The position numbers were made by a program, and so were the translations under genes. A DNA stretch of 64,000 nucleotides from Chryseobacterium indologenes (GTDB lineage: Bacteria; Bacteroidota; Bacteroidia; Flavobacteriales; Weeksellaceae). The stretch covers positions 224,867 through 288,866 of the forward strand of contig DJTE01000002.1 of assembly GCA_002439165.1 (NCBI GenBank), given 5' to 3'. Of the stretch, positions 17,509 to 25,848 are shown in pieces (positions within the stretch are counted from its first letter, which is position 1; each line of letters opens with the position of its first letter). A model generated the notes under the pieces. The model was not told where the DNA came from, searched no databases, and worked only from the letters and a program-made list of their open reading frames with translations.

Positions 17509-17536
17509 TAGCCAAAAGCAAATAGCTAAAAGCAAA
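17509..17536. repeat. Tandem 14-bp repeat upstream of nuoD
   Basis: TAGCCAAAAGCAAA is followed directly by TAGCTAAAAGCAAA (13 of 14 identical), ending 4 bases before the nuoD ATG. Related sequences (AGCCAAAAGCAG, AAAAGCATAAGCGAAAAGCATA) lie before nuoF and nuoG. Confidence 0.65.
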
Positions 17537-17540
17537 CATT

Positions 17541-18764
17541 ATGAAAGATAACTCATTATCTAATATACTCAACCAGTACGAAAGTAAGGAACAGATTGAC
17601 GGGCAGCTGTATACCCTCAATTTAGGACCTACCCACCCTGCTACCCACGGAATCTTCCAGAATGTCCTTACTATGGACGGTGAGAGAATCCTTCATGCAG
17701 AGCAAACGGTAGGATATATTCACAGAGCCTTTGAAAAGATTTCTGAAAGAAGAAACTATTCTCAGATCACAACTCTTACCGACCGTATGAATTACTGTTC
17801 TGCTCCTATCAACAACTTAGGATGGCACATGACAGTAGAAAAACTGATCGGTGTAGAAGTTCCAAAACGTGTAGACTATATGCGTGTGATTCTGATGGAA
17901 CTGGCAAGAATCGGTGACCACCTGATCTGTAACGGGGTAACCGGAATGGACTCGGGAGCTATCACAGGGCTTACCTACATGTTCATCGAAAGAGAGCGCA
18001 TTTATGATATGTATGAACAGATCTGCGGTGCCAGAATGACGACCAATATGGGAAGAATCGGAGGATTTGAGAGAGATTTCACCCCGAAATTCCATGAGTT
18101 ATTACAGGACTTCTTAAAAACATTCCCGCCGAGATTCAAAGAATTCTGTACTTTACTGGAAAGAAACAGAATTTTCATGGACAGAACGATTGGTGCCGGA
18201 GCCATCTCTGCAGAAAGAGCATTGAGCTACGGATTTACAGGTCCTAACCTACGTGCAGCCGGTGTAGACTACGATGTAAGAGTTGCACAGCCTTATTCTT
18301 CCTACGAAGATTTCGACTTCATTATTCCTGTAGGAACTTCAGGAGATACCTACGACCGTTTCATGGTCCGTCAGCAGGAAATCTGGGAATCTATTAAAAT
18401 CATCAAACAGGCATACGAAAACCTTCCGGAAGGTCCGTTCCACGCAGACGTTCCTGACTTCTACCTTCCTGAAAAGGCCGATGTATATCAGAAAATGGAA
18501 GCACTGATCTACCACTTCAAAATTGTAATGGGAGAAACAGATGTTCCGAAAGGAGAAGTTTACCATGCCGTAGAAGGTGGAAACGGAGAATTAGGTTTCT
18601 ATTTAGTAAGTGACGGAGGAAGAAGCCCGTACAGGCTTCACTTCAGAAGACCATGCTTCATCTACTATCAGGCTTATCCTGAAATGATCACAGGTTCTGT
18701 AATTTCAGACGCGATCGTTACCATGTGTAGTATGAATATTATTGCGGGAGAATTAGACGCATAA
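17541..18764 (+). CDS. nuoD: NADH-quinone oxidoreductase subunit D
   Basis: 407 residues, the 49-kDa subunit that with NuoB forms the quinone site. LGPTHPATHGIF near the N-terminus holds the quinone-site His, and VGYIHRAFEK and GARMTTNMGRIGG are conserved. The NiFe-hydrogenase ancestral cysteines are absent, as normal for complex I. The C-terminus ends at the IIAGELDA tail typical of the family (usually DR at the end, here A). Confidence 0.96.
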   Translation: MKDNSLSNILNQYESKEQIDGQLYTLNLGPTHPATHGIFQNVLTMDGERILHAEQTVGYIHRAFEKISERRNYSQITTLTDRMNYCSAPINNLGWHMTVEKLIGVEVPKRVDYMRVILMELARIGDHLICNGVTGMDSGAITGLTYMFIERERIYDMYEQICGARMTTNMGRIGGFERDFTPKFHELLQDFLKTFPPRFKEFCTLLERNRIFMDRTIGAGAISAERALSYGFTGPNLRAAGVDYDVRVAQPYSSYEDFDFIIPVGTSGDTYDRFMVRQQEIWESIKIIKQAYENLPEGPFHADVPDFYLPEKADVYQKMEALIYHFKIVMGETDVPKGEVYHAVEGGNGELGFYLVSDGGRSPYRLHFRRPCFIYYQAYPEMITGSVISDAIVTMCSMNIIAGELDA

Positions 18765-18768
18765 CTGG

Positions 18769-18851
18769 AATTATAAATTTTGAATTATAAATTATAAATT
18801 GATTTTAGACCGTTATTCTCTTAGAATTTAAAATCTAAAATCTAAAATTTC
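18769..18851. repeat. AT-rich imperfect palindrome, nuoD-nuoE spacer
   Basis: Left arm 18769-18793 and right arm AATTTAAAATCTAAAATCTAAAATT (starting 18825) pair at 20 of 25 positions around a loop of about 31 bases. The right arm matches the copies before nuoB and nuoH almost base for base and ends 6-7 bases before the nuoE ATG. Confidence 0.7.
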
Positions 18852-18855
18852 AAAA

Positions 18856-19365
18856 ATGAGCGAAACAATAGCTTTTAAACCGGAAAGTTTAGCACAGGTA
18901 CACAAAATTATCGCAAGATATCCTGAAGGAAGACAGAAATCTGCCCTTCTTCCTGTTCTGCATTTGGCACAGAAAGAATTCGGAGGATGGCTGGATGTTC
19001 CTGTAATGGATTATGTTGCCGGATTATTAAGTATCAAGCCGATTGAAGTATATGAAGTGGCTACTTTTTATACGATGTTCAACATGAAGCCGGTGGGTAA
19101 ATATGTTTTGGAAGTATGCCGTACCGGACCCTGCATGGTGTGTGGAAGCGAAAAAATCCTGGATCATATCAGAACCAAACTGAACATTAAGGACGGAGAA
19201 ACTACCGAAGACGGAATGTTTACCCTGAAACCTGCTGAATGTCTGGGAGCATGCGGATATGCCCCGATGATGCAGCTTGGAAAATTCTTTCATGAAAATT
19301 TAACGATAGAAAAAGTAGACGAAATCCTTGATCTTTGCAGACAGGGACAGGTTGCTTTAGACTAA
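18856..19365 (+). CDS. nuoE: NADH-quinone oxidoreductase subunit E
   Basis: 169 residues, thioredoxin-like [2Fe-2S] protein of the NADH dehydrogenase module. The four ligands are in CRTGPCMVCGSE (CxxxxC) and CLGACGYAP (CxxxC). Residues 1-70 form the helical domain with IYEVATFYTMF-like sequence (VYEVATFYTMFNM). Confidence 0.96.
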   Translation: MSETIAFKPESLAQVHKIIARYPEGRQKSALLPVLHLAQKEFGGWLDVPVMDYVAGLLSIKPIEVYEVATFYTMFNMKPVGKYVLEVCRTGPCMVCGSEKILDHIRTKLNIKDGETTEDGMFTLKPAECLGACGYAPMMQLGKFFHENLTIEKVDEILDLCRQGQVALD

Positions 19366-19467
19366 TAGAAATTTTAAATTCTACATTTTAGAATTTAAAT
19401 TATTCACTTAACGTTTAATCATAATTAATGCAGAAAGCCAAAAGCAGACTGCAATAAGCCAATAACA
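19366..19467. repeat. nuoE-nuoF spacer with short palindrome
   Basis: An 11-bp perfect inverted repeat (TTTAAATTCTA 19373-19383, TAGAATTTAAA 19389-19399) separated by 5 bases is followed by an AGCCAAAAGCAG-type segment at about 19436. No gene. Confidence 0.55.
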
Positions 19468-20826
19468 ATGAGTAAAAAACTTTTACTTAAAGACGCACAT
19501 ATAGAAGGCATCCGCTACTTTGAAACCTACCGTAAACAGGGAGGTTACACCGCAGCTGAAAAAGCCCTGAAAATGACCCCTGACGAAATTCTTGAAGAAG
19601 TAAAAGCTTCAGGACTGAGAGGACGTGGAGGCGCAGGATTCCCGACAGGGATGAAATGGAGCTTTCTGGCAAAACCGGAAGGCGTTCCGAGACACCTTGT
19701 GGTAAATGCGGATGAATCTGAACCCGGAACATTCAAAGACAGATACCTGATGGAATTCCTTCCTCATGTACTGATCGAAGGAATGCTGATTTCTTCATAC
19801 TGCTTAGGTTCAAATGTTTCCTATATCTACATCCGTGGAGAATACTCATGGATTCCTGATATTCTGGAAGAAGCCATTGAAGAAGCCAAAGCCGCAGGAT
19901 TTTTAGGTAAAAATATTTTAGGTACAGGATTCGATCTTGAAATTTATGTTCAGAGAGGAGGTGGAGCATACATCTGCGGAGAAGAAACCGCATTGCTTGA
20001 ATCCCTTGAAGGAAAAAGAGGAAATCCAAGACTGAAACCGCCATTCCCGGCTGTAAAAGGACTTTGGGAAAGACCTACGGTGGTAAACAACGTAGAATCT
20101 ATCGCGGCAGTCGTTCCCATCATTGAAATGACAGGAGCCGAATACGCTAAAATCGGGGTAGGAAGATCTACGGGTACAAAACTGATTTCTGCCTGTGGAA
20201 ACATCAACAAACCTGGAGTGTATGAAATCGATATGACCATCACCGTAGAAGAATTCATTTATTCTGATGAATACTGCGGCGGTATTAAAGACGGTAAAAG
20301 ATTAAAAGCCTGTATTCCGGGAGGAAGTTCCGTTCCGATTGTTCCGGCCAACTTACTGTTGAGAACCGTAAACGGAGAACCCAGATACATGAACTATGAA
20401 TCCCTTGCAGACGGTGGTTTTGCTACCGGAACCATGATGGGTTCAGGAGGCTTCATCGTTTTGGATGAAGACCAGTGTATCGTGGAACACACCATGACTT
20501 TAGCAAGATTTTATAACCACGAAAGCTGCGGCCAGTGTACACCTTGCCGTGAAGGTACCGGGTGGATGTATAAAATCCTGAAAAAAATAGAAAACGGACA
20601 GGGAAAAATGGAAGATATCGATCTTCTTTGGGATATCCAGAGAAAAATTGAAGGAAACACGATCTGTCCGCTGGGTGATGCCGCAGCGTGGCCTGTTGCA
20701 GCAGCGATCCGCCACTTCAGAGATGAATTTGAATGGCACGTGAAAAACCCTGAGTTATCTCAGACTCAAAACTATGGATTGGCAAATTATGCCGACCCGA
20801 TCCCGGCTGTTGAAAAAAATGCGTAG
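19468..20826 (+). CDS. nuoF: NADH-quinone oxidoreductase subunit F
   Basis: 452 residues. It binds NADH, FMN and cluster N3. The glycine-rich nucleotide motif GRGGAGFPTGMKW and the second loop GAYICGEETAL are present. N3 ligands are in SCGQCTPCREG (CxxCxxC) plus a Cys in NTICPLGDAAAW. The next gene starts 9 bases after the stop and is not a nuo gene. Confidence 0.97.
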   Translation: MSKKLLLKDAHIEGIRYFETYRKQGGYTAAEKALKMTPDEILEEVKASGLRGRGGAGFPTGMKWSFLAKPEGVPRHLVVNADESEPGTFKDRYLMEFLPHVLIEGMLISSYCLGSNVSYIYIRGEYSWIPDILEEAIEEAKAAGFLGKNILGTGFDLEIYVQRGGGAYICGEETALLESLEGKRGNPRLKPPFPAVKGLWERPTVVNNVESIAAVVPIIEMTGAEYAKIGVGRSTGTKLISACGNINKPGVYEIDMTITVEEFIYSDEYCGGIKDGKRLKACIPGGSSVPIVPANLLLRTVNGEPRYMNYESLADGGFATGTMMGSGGFIVLDEDQCIVEHTMTLARFYNHESCGQCTPCREGTGWMYKILKKIENGQGKMEDIDLLWDIQRKIEGNTICPLGDAAAWPVAAAIRHFRDEFEWHVKNPELSQTQNYGLANYADPIPAVEKNA

Positions 20827-20834
20827 CTAAAAAA

Positions 20835-21716
20835 ATGAAGAAGTTATTAGTTGTCGGCTTAATGATGTCGGGGTTTGCTTTTGGGCAGATTAAAAAGGAT
20901 ACATTAGACAAAGAATATAAACTGGAGGTAACTCCATATAAAGCTGAAAAGAAAGAAAAGCCTCTGCCATTGAGTAAAAAAGGTCAGGTTTTTATTTTCT
21001 ACGGATGGAACAGAGGAGCTTTCAGCAATTCTGACATCCATTTTTCAGGAAACGGTTATGATTTTCAGCTGAATAATGTGCAGGCAAGGGATAAACCTAC
21101 CAAATTCGGAATCGTTTATATCGATCCAAGCTGGTTTACTGTAACACAGTATAATTTCAGACTCGGATATTTTATAAAAGATGATCTGGCGCTTGTTTTA
21201 GGAATAGACCACATGAAATATGTAATGAAGCAGGATCAGACGGTCGATTTTTCAGGAACTATTTCAGATCCTAAATATGCAGGAATGGTACAGAACGGGC
21301 AGGTGGACTTATCAGACTCCCAGTTCCTGACTTTCGAGCATACGGACGGACTTAATTATGAGAATTTAGGTCTGGAAAAATATAAAAACCTGATTCATAA
21401 GAAAAATATAGATCTGGTATGGTCATATGGAGCAGGAATCGGGGTGATGTTTCCGAAAAGTAATATCAAGCTTTTTGGAAATGAAAGAAGCGACCGGTTT
21501 CATGTTGCAGGGATGGGAGCCGATTTAAGATCCAGCCTTAACCTGGTTTTCTGGAAAAACTGGATGATCAGAGCAGAAGCCAAAGCAGGATATATTAATA
21601 TGTGGGATATTAAAACCACATTGAATAATAAACCTGATAAAGCAAGACAGGACTTTGTTTTCGGACAGGTTCTTGCGGGAGTAGGATATACATTTAACAC
21701 GAAGAAGTATAATTAA
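20835..21716 (+). CDS. Putative outer-membrane beta-barrel protein inside the nuo locus
   Basis: 293 residues, family not recognised. A signal peptide ends near residue 18 (MMSGFAFGQ). After a Lys/Glu-rich segment (21-50), the chain alternates polar and aromatic residues in strand-like blocks with loops rich in Asp/Asn/Gly, e.g. GQVFIFYGWNRGAFS, YNFRLGYFIKDD, NIDLVWSYGAGIGVMF, and ends GVGYTFNTKKYN. This pattern fits a small outer-membrane barrel. It lies 9 bases after nuoF and 44 before nuoG, so it is probably cotranscribed, yet no complex I subunit has this character. It may be a passenger gene. Confidence 0.6.
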   Translation: MKKLLVVGLMMSGFAFGQIKKDTLDKEYKLEVTPYKAEKKEKPLPLSKKGQVFIFYGWNRGAFSNSDIHFSGNGYDFQLNNVQARDKPTKFGIVYIDPSWFTVTQYNFRLGYFIKDDLALVLGIDHMKYVMKQDQTVDFSGTISDPKYAGMVQNGQVDLSDSQFLTFEHTDGLNYENLGLEKYKNLIHKKNIDLVWSYGAGIGVMFPKSNIKLFGNERSDRFHVAGMGADLRSSLNLVFWKNWMIRAEAKAGYINMWDIKTTLNNKPDKARQDFVFGQVLAGVGYTFNTKKYN

Positions 21717-21760
21717 AATAGAGCTTAACGCCCTAAAAGCATAAGCGAAAAGCATAGAAT

Positions 21761-22762
21761 ATGAGCGAAGAGGTTAAAAAATTCAAAATAACGATAGACG
21801 GACAGACCACCGAAGTACTGCCTGGAACTTCTATTCTGGAAGCGGCAAGACAGATCGGCGGAAAATCTGTACCTCCTGCAATGTGCTATTACAGCAAATT
21901 GGAAACCAGTGGAGGAAGATGCAGAACCTGCCTTGTGGAAGTTTCTAAAGGATCTGAAGCAGATCCCCGCCCGATGCCTAAATTGGTAGCCAGCTGCAGA
22001 ACCAATGTAATGGACGGAATGGAAGTGAAAAACCTTACCTCCGAAAAGGCTCAGGAAGGAAGAAAAGCGGTAACCGAATTCCTATTGGTAAACCACCCGC
22101 TGGACTGCCCTATCTGTGACCAGGCCGGAGAATGCCACCTTCAGGATCTAGGATACGAGCATGGTGTAGAAAATACGAGAACCGAGTTCGAAAGAAATAC
22201 CTATGAAGCTGACGATCTTGGCCCGAATATCAAATTGAATATGAACCGCTGTATCCTTTGCGCAAGATGTGTATTAGCCGCCAATCAACTGACAGGTCAA
22301 AGAGAACACGGAATCCTTTTCAGAGGAGATCACGCTGAAATTTCTACTTATTTAAATAAAGCTTTGGATAATGACTTCATCGGAAACGTTATCGACGTAT
22401 GCCCGGTAGGAGCTTTAACTGACAGAACGGCCCGTTTTGCCAGCAGAGTATGGTTTACAAAACCAATGAATGCTTCATGTAAATGTGATAAGTGTTCCGG
22501 AAAAGCTGTGGTATGGATGAAAGGTGACGAAGTGGTAAGAGTTACCGCCAGAAAAGACCAGTGGGGAGAAGTGGAAGAATTTATCTGCGATACCTGCCGT
22601 TTCGAAAGAAAAGAACTGTCTGACTGGAACCTTGAAGGACCAAGACATATCGACAGACATTCGGTGATTTCCCTGAACCACTATGAAAAGCCTAAAGACG
22701 AGGTGAGAGTTCTGGATAATCCGATGGCAAAAGAAATCAGCGAAAAAGACGAAAATTTATAA
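21761..22762 (+). CDS. nuoG: NADH-quinone oxidoreductase subunit G, short form
   Basis: 333 residues against 800-900 in E. coli-type NuoG. The iron-sulfur N-terminus is complete: a [2Fe-2S] ferredoxin domain (CYYSKLETSGGRCRTC), the His-ligated cluster (HPLDCPICDQAGEC) and a third cluster (CILCARC ... CPVGAL). A further Cys set (CKCDKC ... CDTC) suggests the start of the molybdopterin-type domain, after which the protein stops. Short NuoG is, to my knowledge, usual in Flavobacteriia, so this looks like a natural truncation and not a frameshift: the stop is followed by a normal spacer and nuoH. Confidence 0.9.
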   Translation: MSEEVKKFKITIDGQTTEVLPGTSILEAARQIGGKSVPPAMCYYSKLETSGGRCRTCLVEVSKGSEADPRPMPKLVASCRTNVMDGMEVKNLTSEKAQEGRKAVTEFLLVNHPLDCPICDQAGECHLQDLGYEHGVENTRTEFERNTYEADDLGPNIKLNMNRCILCARCVLAANQLTGQREHGILFRGDHAEISTYLNKALDNDFIGNVIDVCPVGALTDRTARFASRVWFTKPMNASCKCDKCSGKAVVWMKGDEVVRVTARKDQWGEVEEFICDTCRFERKELSDWNLEGPRHIDRHSVISLNHYEKPKDEVRVLDNPMAKEISEKDENL

Positions 22763-22763
22763 A

Positions 22764-22835
22764 AATTATAAATTTTAAATTATAAATTTTAAATGAATTC
22801 ATTAATCTATAATTTAAAATCTAAAATCTAAAATT
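22764..22835. repeat. AT-rich imperfect palindrome, nuoG-nuoH spacer
   Basis: Left arm AATTATAAATTTTAAATTAT... (from 22764) and right arm AATTTAAAATCTAAAATCTAAAATT (22811-22835) match at 21 of 25 positions as an inverted repeat. The right arm equals that before nuoE exactly and ends 4 bases before the nuoH ATG. Confidence 0.7.
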
Positions 22836-22839
22836 CAGA

Positions 22840-23901
22840 ATGGATTTACTAACATTTAAACTTATACTTGTACTAGCGCTTTTCCTGCTGTCTCTTACGA
22901 TAGCAGCCTACTCTACCTGGGCGGAAAGAAAAGTGGCCTCTATTATGCAGGATAGAATCGGTCCTAACAGAGCCGGACCTTTCGGATTGCTGCAGCCTCT
23001 TGCTGACGGTGGGAAATTCTTCTTTAAGGAAGACTTTACGCCTGCCAATGCAGAAAAATTCCTTTTCGTACTGGGACCTGCTTTAGTGATGTTTATTTCA
23101 CTCATTACAGGAGCCGTTATTCCATGGGGTAAAAGTTTAAATATCGCCGGAACGTCCTTTGATCTTCAGGTGGCCAATATTGACGTGGGAGTTCTTTTCA
23201 TCATCGGAATGGCTTCTATCGGGGTATACGGAATCATGATCGGAGGCTGGGCTTCCAACAACAAATACTCATTACTGGGTGCTATCCGTGCTTCTTCACA
23301 GATGATCTCTTATGAACTGGCAATGGGACTGGCCCTTCTTTCTATCATTATGATGACAGGAAGTTTAGATTTAAAAGAAATTACAGAAAGCCAGACAGGC
23401 GGAAAATTATGGGGAATTATTCCCTGGGGTTCCGGAATGAACTGGAATATTTTCTATCAGCCGATCGCTTTCCTCGTATTCTTTGTAGCTGCTCTGGCAG
23501 AAACCAACAGACACCCGTTCGATTTACCTGAATGTGAATCCGAGCTTGTTACAGGATATTCTACGGAATACTCTTCCATGAAACTGGGACTTTATATGTT
23601 CGGAGAATATGTGAACATGTTTATTTCCAATGCATTCATGGTTGTTCTTTTCTTCGGAGGTTACAATTATCCTGGAATTGAATGGGTAACACAGAACTGG
23701 GGAGAAAATGCAGCCGGAATCCTGAGTATTGTTGCTTTCTTAACGAAAACAGTAATCGGAATCCTGATCTTTATGTGGATCAGATGGACGCTTCCGAGAT
23801 TCAGATATGACCAGTTAATGCACTTAGGATGGAAAACATTAATCCCGATGGCATTAGTAAACCTATTAATTACAGGTGCTGTAATTTTAGCGTTCCAGTA
23901 A
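22840..23901 (+). CDS. nuoH: NADH-quinone oxidoreductase subunit H
   Basis: 353 residues, eight-helix membrane subunit next to the quinone chamber. Conserved loops are visible: RKVASIMQDRIGPNRAGPFG after helix 1, QPLADGGKFFFKED, and ETNRHPFDLPECESELVTGY, which carries quinone-site acidic residues. Confidence 0.97.
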   Translation: MDLLTFKLILVLALFLLSLTIAAYSTWAERKVASIMQDRIGPNRAGPFGLLQPLADGGKFFFKEDFTPANAEKFLFVLGPALVMFISLITGAVIPWGKSLNIAGTSFDLQVANIDVGVLFIIGMASIGVYGIMIGGWASNNKYSLLGAIRASSQMISYELAMGLALLSIIMMTGSLDLKEITESQTGGKLWGIIPWGSGMNWNIFYQPIAFLVFFVAALAETNRHPFDLPECESELVTGYSTEYSSMKLGLYMFGEYVNMFISNAFMVVLFFGGYNYPGIEWVTQNWGENAAGILSIVAFLTKTVIGILIFMWIRWTLPRFRYDQLMHLGWKTLIPMALVNLLITGAVILAFQ

Positions 23902-23932
23902 ATTTGAGATTTGATGTTTGAAATTTGAGATT
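23901..23932 (+). repeat. Left flank of inverted-repeat pair around the four-helix-bundle gene
   Basis: AATTTGAGATTTGATGTTTG and the following 12 bases match the reverse complement of 24420-24451 at 27 of 32 positions. It begins on the last base of the nuoH stop codon. Confidence 0.65.
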
Positions 23933-23987
23933 CAGCGAAATGACTTTAAATTAGTAATTTTAAGAGTAATAATTTCAAATATCAAAT

Positions 23988-24386
23988 ATGGCAACGATAA
24001 ATAATTTTGAAGATTTAGAAATATGGCAGCAGTCAAGAAGTCTTTGCCAATTGATTCAGAAAGAATGTTTATTGAATCCCAAATTTCTAAACCATGATAA
24101 AAACCAGATTGACAGGTCATCTGCATCAATTATGGACAATATAGCCGAAGGGTTTGAAAGAGAAGGTAATAAAGAATTGATAAACTTTCTTACCATGTCT
24201 AAAGGTTCTGCAGGAGAAGTTCGTTCTCAATTAATCAGAGCTTTTGACCGAGATTATTTAGACGAAGAAGTTTTTAATTTTTTAAAAAGCCAAACAATAT
24301 CTTTGACTAAAAAACTGTCAGGATTTATCAGTTATCTGAAAATGACAGAACACAACGGAAATAAATTTAAAAGAAATAATAATTAA
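23988..24386 (+). CDS. Four-helix-bundle (IVP/S23-type) protein between nuoH and nuoI
   Basis: 132 residues. The signature of the family often encoded in 23S rRNA intervening sequences is visible: NNFEDLEIWQQSRSL at the start, QIDRSSASIMDNIAEGFERE in the middle and FLTMSKGSAGEVRSQLIRA. It forms a small helical bundle; the biochemical role is unknown although members also occur as free-standing chromosomal genes. It interrupts a conserved complex I operon and is flanked by imperfect 32-bp inverted repeats, so it looks like an insertion. Confidence 0.9.
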   Translation: MATINNFEDLEIWQQSRSLCQLIQKECLLNPKFLNHDKNQIDRSSASIMDNIAEGFEREGNKELINFLTMSKGSAGEVRSQLIRAFDRDYLDEEVFNFLKSQTISLTKKLSGFISYLKMTEHNGNKFKRNNN

Positions 24387-24419
24387 TAATTAAGGGTTTG
24401 AGAGATAAAATTTTCAATA

Positions 24420-24451
24420 CATTTCAAATCTCAAACTTCAAATTTCAAATT
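24420..24451 (-). repeat. Right flank of inverted-repeat pair around the four-helix-bundle gene
   Basis: Reverse complement of the 23901-23932 arm with 5 mismatches in 32. It ends 5 bases before the nuoI ATG. The two arms enclose about 490 bases that hold only the helical-bundle gene. Confidence 0.65.
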
Positions 24452-24456
24452 ATATA

Positions 24457-25014
24457 ATGAAACTTACAAACAGATCAAAAGTTGTTTCCAATAAAGAAAT
24501 GACCCTTGCTGAAAAAATCTACCTTCCTGCCATCTTTACAGGAATGGGGATTACATTTAAGCATGCTGTAAGAACCGTGATAAAAGGTGCTCCCGCAGTA
24601 TATTCCTATCCGGAAGTAAAGAAACCGAGAGCTTCCATCTGGAGAGGCCAGCACGTTCTGAAAAGAGACGAGGAAGGCAGAGAAAGATGTACAGCCTGTG
24701 GACTTTGTGCCGTAGCCTGTCCTGCAGAAGCCATCACTATGACTGCTGCAGAAAGAACAAAAGAAGAAAAAGATCTTTACAGAGAAGAGAAATATGCATC
24801 AGTATATGAAATCAATATGCTGAGATGTATTTTCTGCGGTATGTGTGAAGAAGCCTGTCCGAAATCTGCCATCTATCTTACCGACAGACTGGTGGATGTG
24901 GAAACCAACAGAGGTTCTTTCATTTACGGAAAAGATAAATTAGTGGAAAAAATAAATGAAAGGATTGACATCACGACAAGACAATCCGAGAAACAAAAAA
25001 ATGCGGTAAAATAA
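24457..25014 (+). CDS. nuoI: NADH-quinone oxidoreductase subunit I
   Basis: 185 residues, bacterial-ferredoxin-like subunit with two [4Fe-4S] clusters (N6a, N6b). The motifs CTACGLCAVACP and CIFCGMCEEACP supply eight ligands. An N-terminal amphipathic segment anchors it to the membrane arm. Its last base is the first base of the nuoJ ATG (TAATG), suggesting translational coupling. Confidence 0.97.
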   Translation: MKLTNRSKVVSNKEMTLAEKIYLPAIFTGMGITFKHAVRTVIKGAPAVYSYPEVKKPRASIWRGQHVLKRDEEGRERCTACGLCAVACPAEAITMTAAERTKEEKDLYREEKYASVYEINMLRCIFCGMCEEACPKSAIYLTDRLVDVETNRGSFIYGKDKLVEKINERIDITTRQSEKQKNAVK

Positions 25015-25511
25015 TGGATCAGTTTTTATTTTTCTTGGTGGCGTTTTTAGCAGTGGCAAGTGCGGTATACTTCGTGTTTGCAAGAAATCCTCTCTATGCT
25101 ATTCTGTCATTAATTGTTACGATGTTTTCCATTGCAGGAATGTACATTCTTCTGAATGCCCAGTTCCTGGCAATCATTCAGATTATAGTATACGCCGGTG
25201 CCATCATGGTATTATTCCTTTATATCCTGATGATGCTTAACCTTAATAAACAAGACGAAAGTAAGAAGAACAATACTTTAAAGTTTGTTGGAGTTTTTAC
25301 GGCAGGTCTTCTTTTAATAGGAGTTTTAGGAGTTTTCAGAGGAGTAAGTGACAACCATATCGTACTGGAAAATGTAGATAAGGGAGTTGGGCTTACAAAA
25401 AATCTGGGAAAACTTTTGTTTAATGAATATGTTTTACCGTTTGAACTTGCTTCTATCCTGATTTTGGCAGGTATTGTAGGTGCGGTATTAATCGGTAAAA
25501 AAGATTTATAA
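25014..25511 (+). CDS. nuoJ: NADH-quinone oxidoreductase subunit J
   Basis: 165 residues, five membrane helices. The family core AQFLAIIQIIVYAGAIMVLFLY, part of the pi-bulge helix that links quinone chemistry to proton pumping, is intact. Overlaps nuoI by one base; nuoK follows after four. Confidence 0.95.
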   Translation: MDQFLFFLVAFLAVASAVYFVFARNPLYAILSLIVTMFSIAGMYILLNAQFLAIIQIIVYAGAIMVLFLYILMMLNLNKQDESKKNNTLKFVGVFTAGLLLIGVLGVFRGVSDNHIVLENVDKGVGLTKNLGKLLFNEYVLPFELASILILAGIVGAVLIGKKDL

Positions 25512-25515
25512 AATT

Positions 25516-25845
25516 ATGGGAGAAGTAAATACATTTATACAAAGCATCCCTCTGAATTATTTCATCATTCTCTGTTCAGTATTATTCTGTCTGGGAGTGC
25601 TTGGAGTATTGCTGAGAAAAAATGCTATTGTTATTTTGGGCTGTGTAGAGCTTATGCTGAATTCTGTAAACCTTTTACTGGCTGCTTTTTCAGCGTATAA
25701 AGGAAACGGAGACGGACAGCTTTTAGTTTTCTTCATTATGGTAGTGGCTGCCGCGGAAGTAGCGGTAGGTCTTGCAATTATTGCTATGCTGTATAGAAAT
25801 ACCCGTTCTGTGGATGTAAGTATATTTAATAAATTAAGAGGATAA
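25516..25845 (+). CDS. nuoK: NADH-quinone oxidoreductase subunit K
   Basis: 109 residues, three helices. The two buried Glu of the proton channel are seen in LGCVELMLNSVNLLL and VVAAAEVAVGLAI. Tight spacing (4 bases before, 3 after) shows cotranscription with nuoJ and nuoL. Confidence 0.96.
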   Translation: MGEVNTFIQSIPLNYFIILCSVLFCLGVLGVLLRKNAIVILGCVELMLNSVNLLLAAFSAYKGNGDGQLLVFFIMVVAAAEVAVGLAIIAMLYRNTRSVDVSIFNKLRG

Positions 25846-25848
25846 GGA

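Noticed and set aside
21761..22762. Frameshifted nuoG pseudogene
   Set aside because: Cluster motifs complete, normal downstream spacer, and short NuoG is usual in this group.
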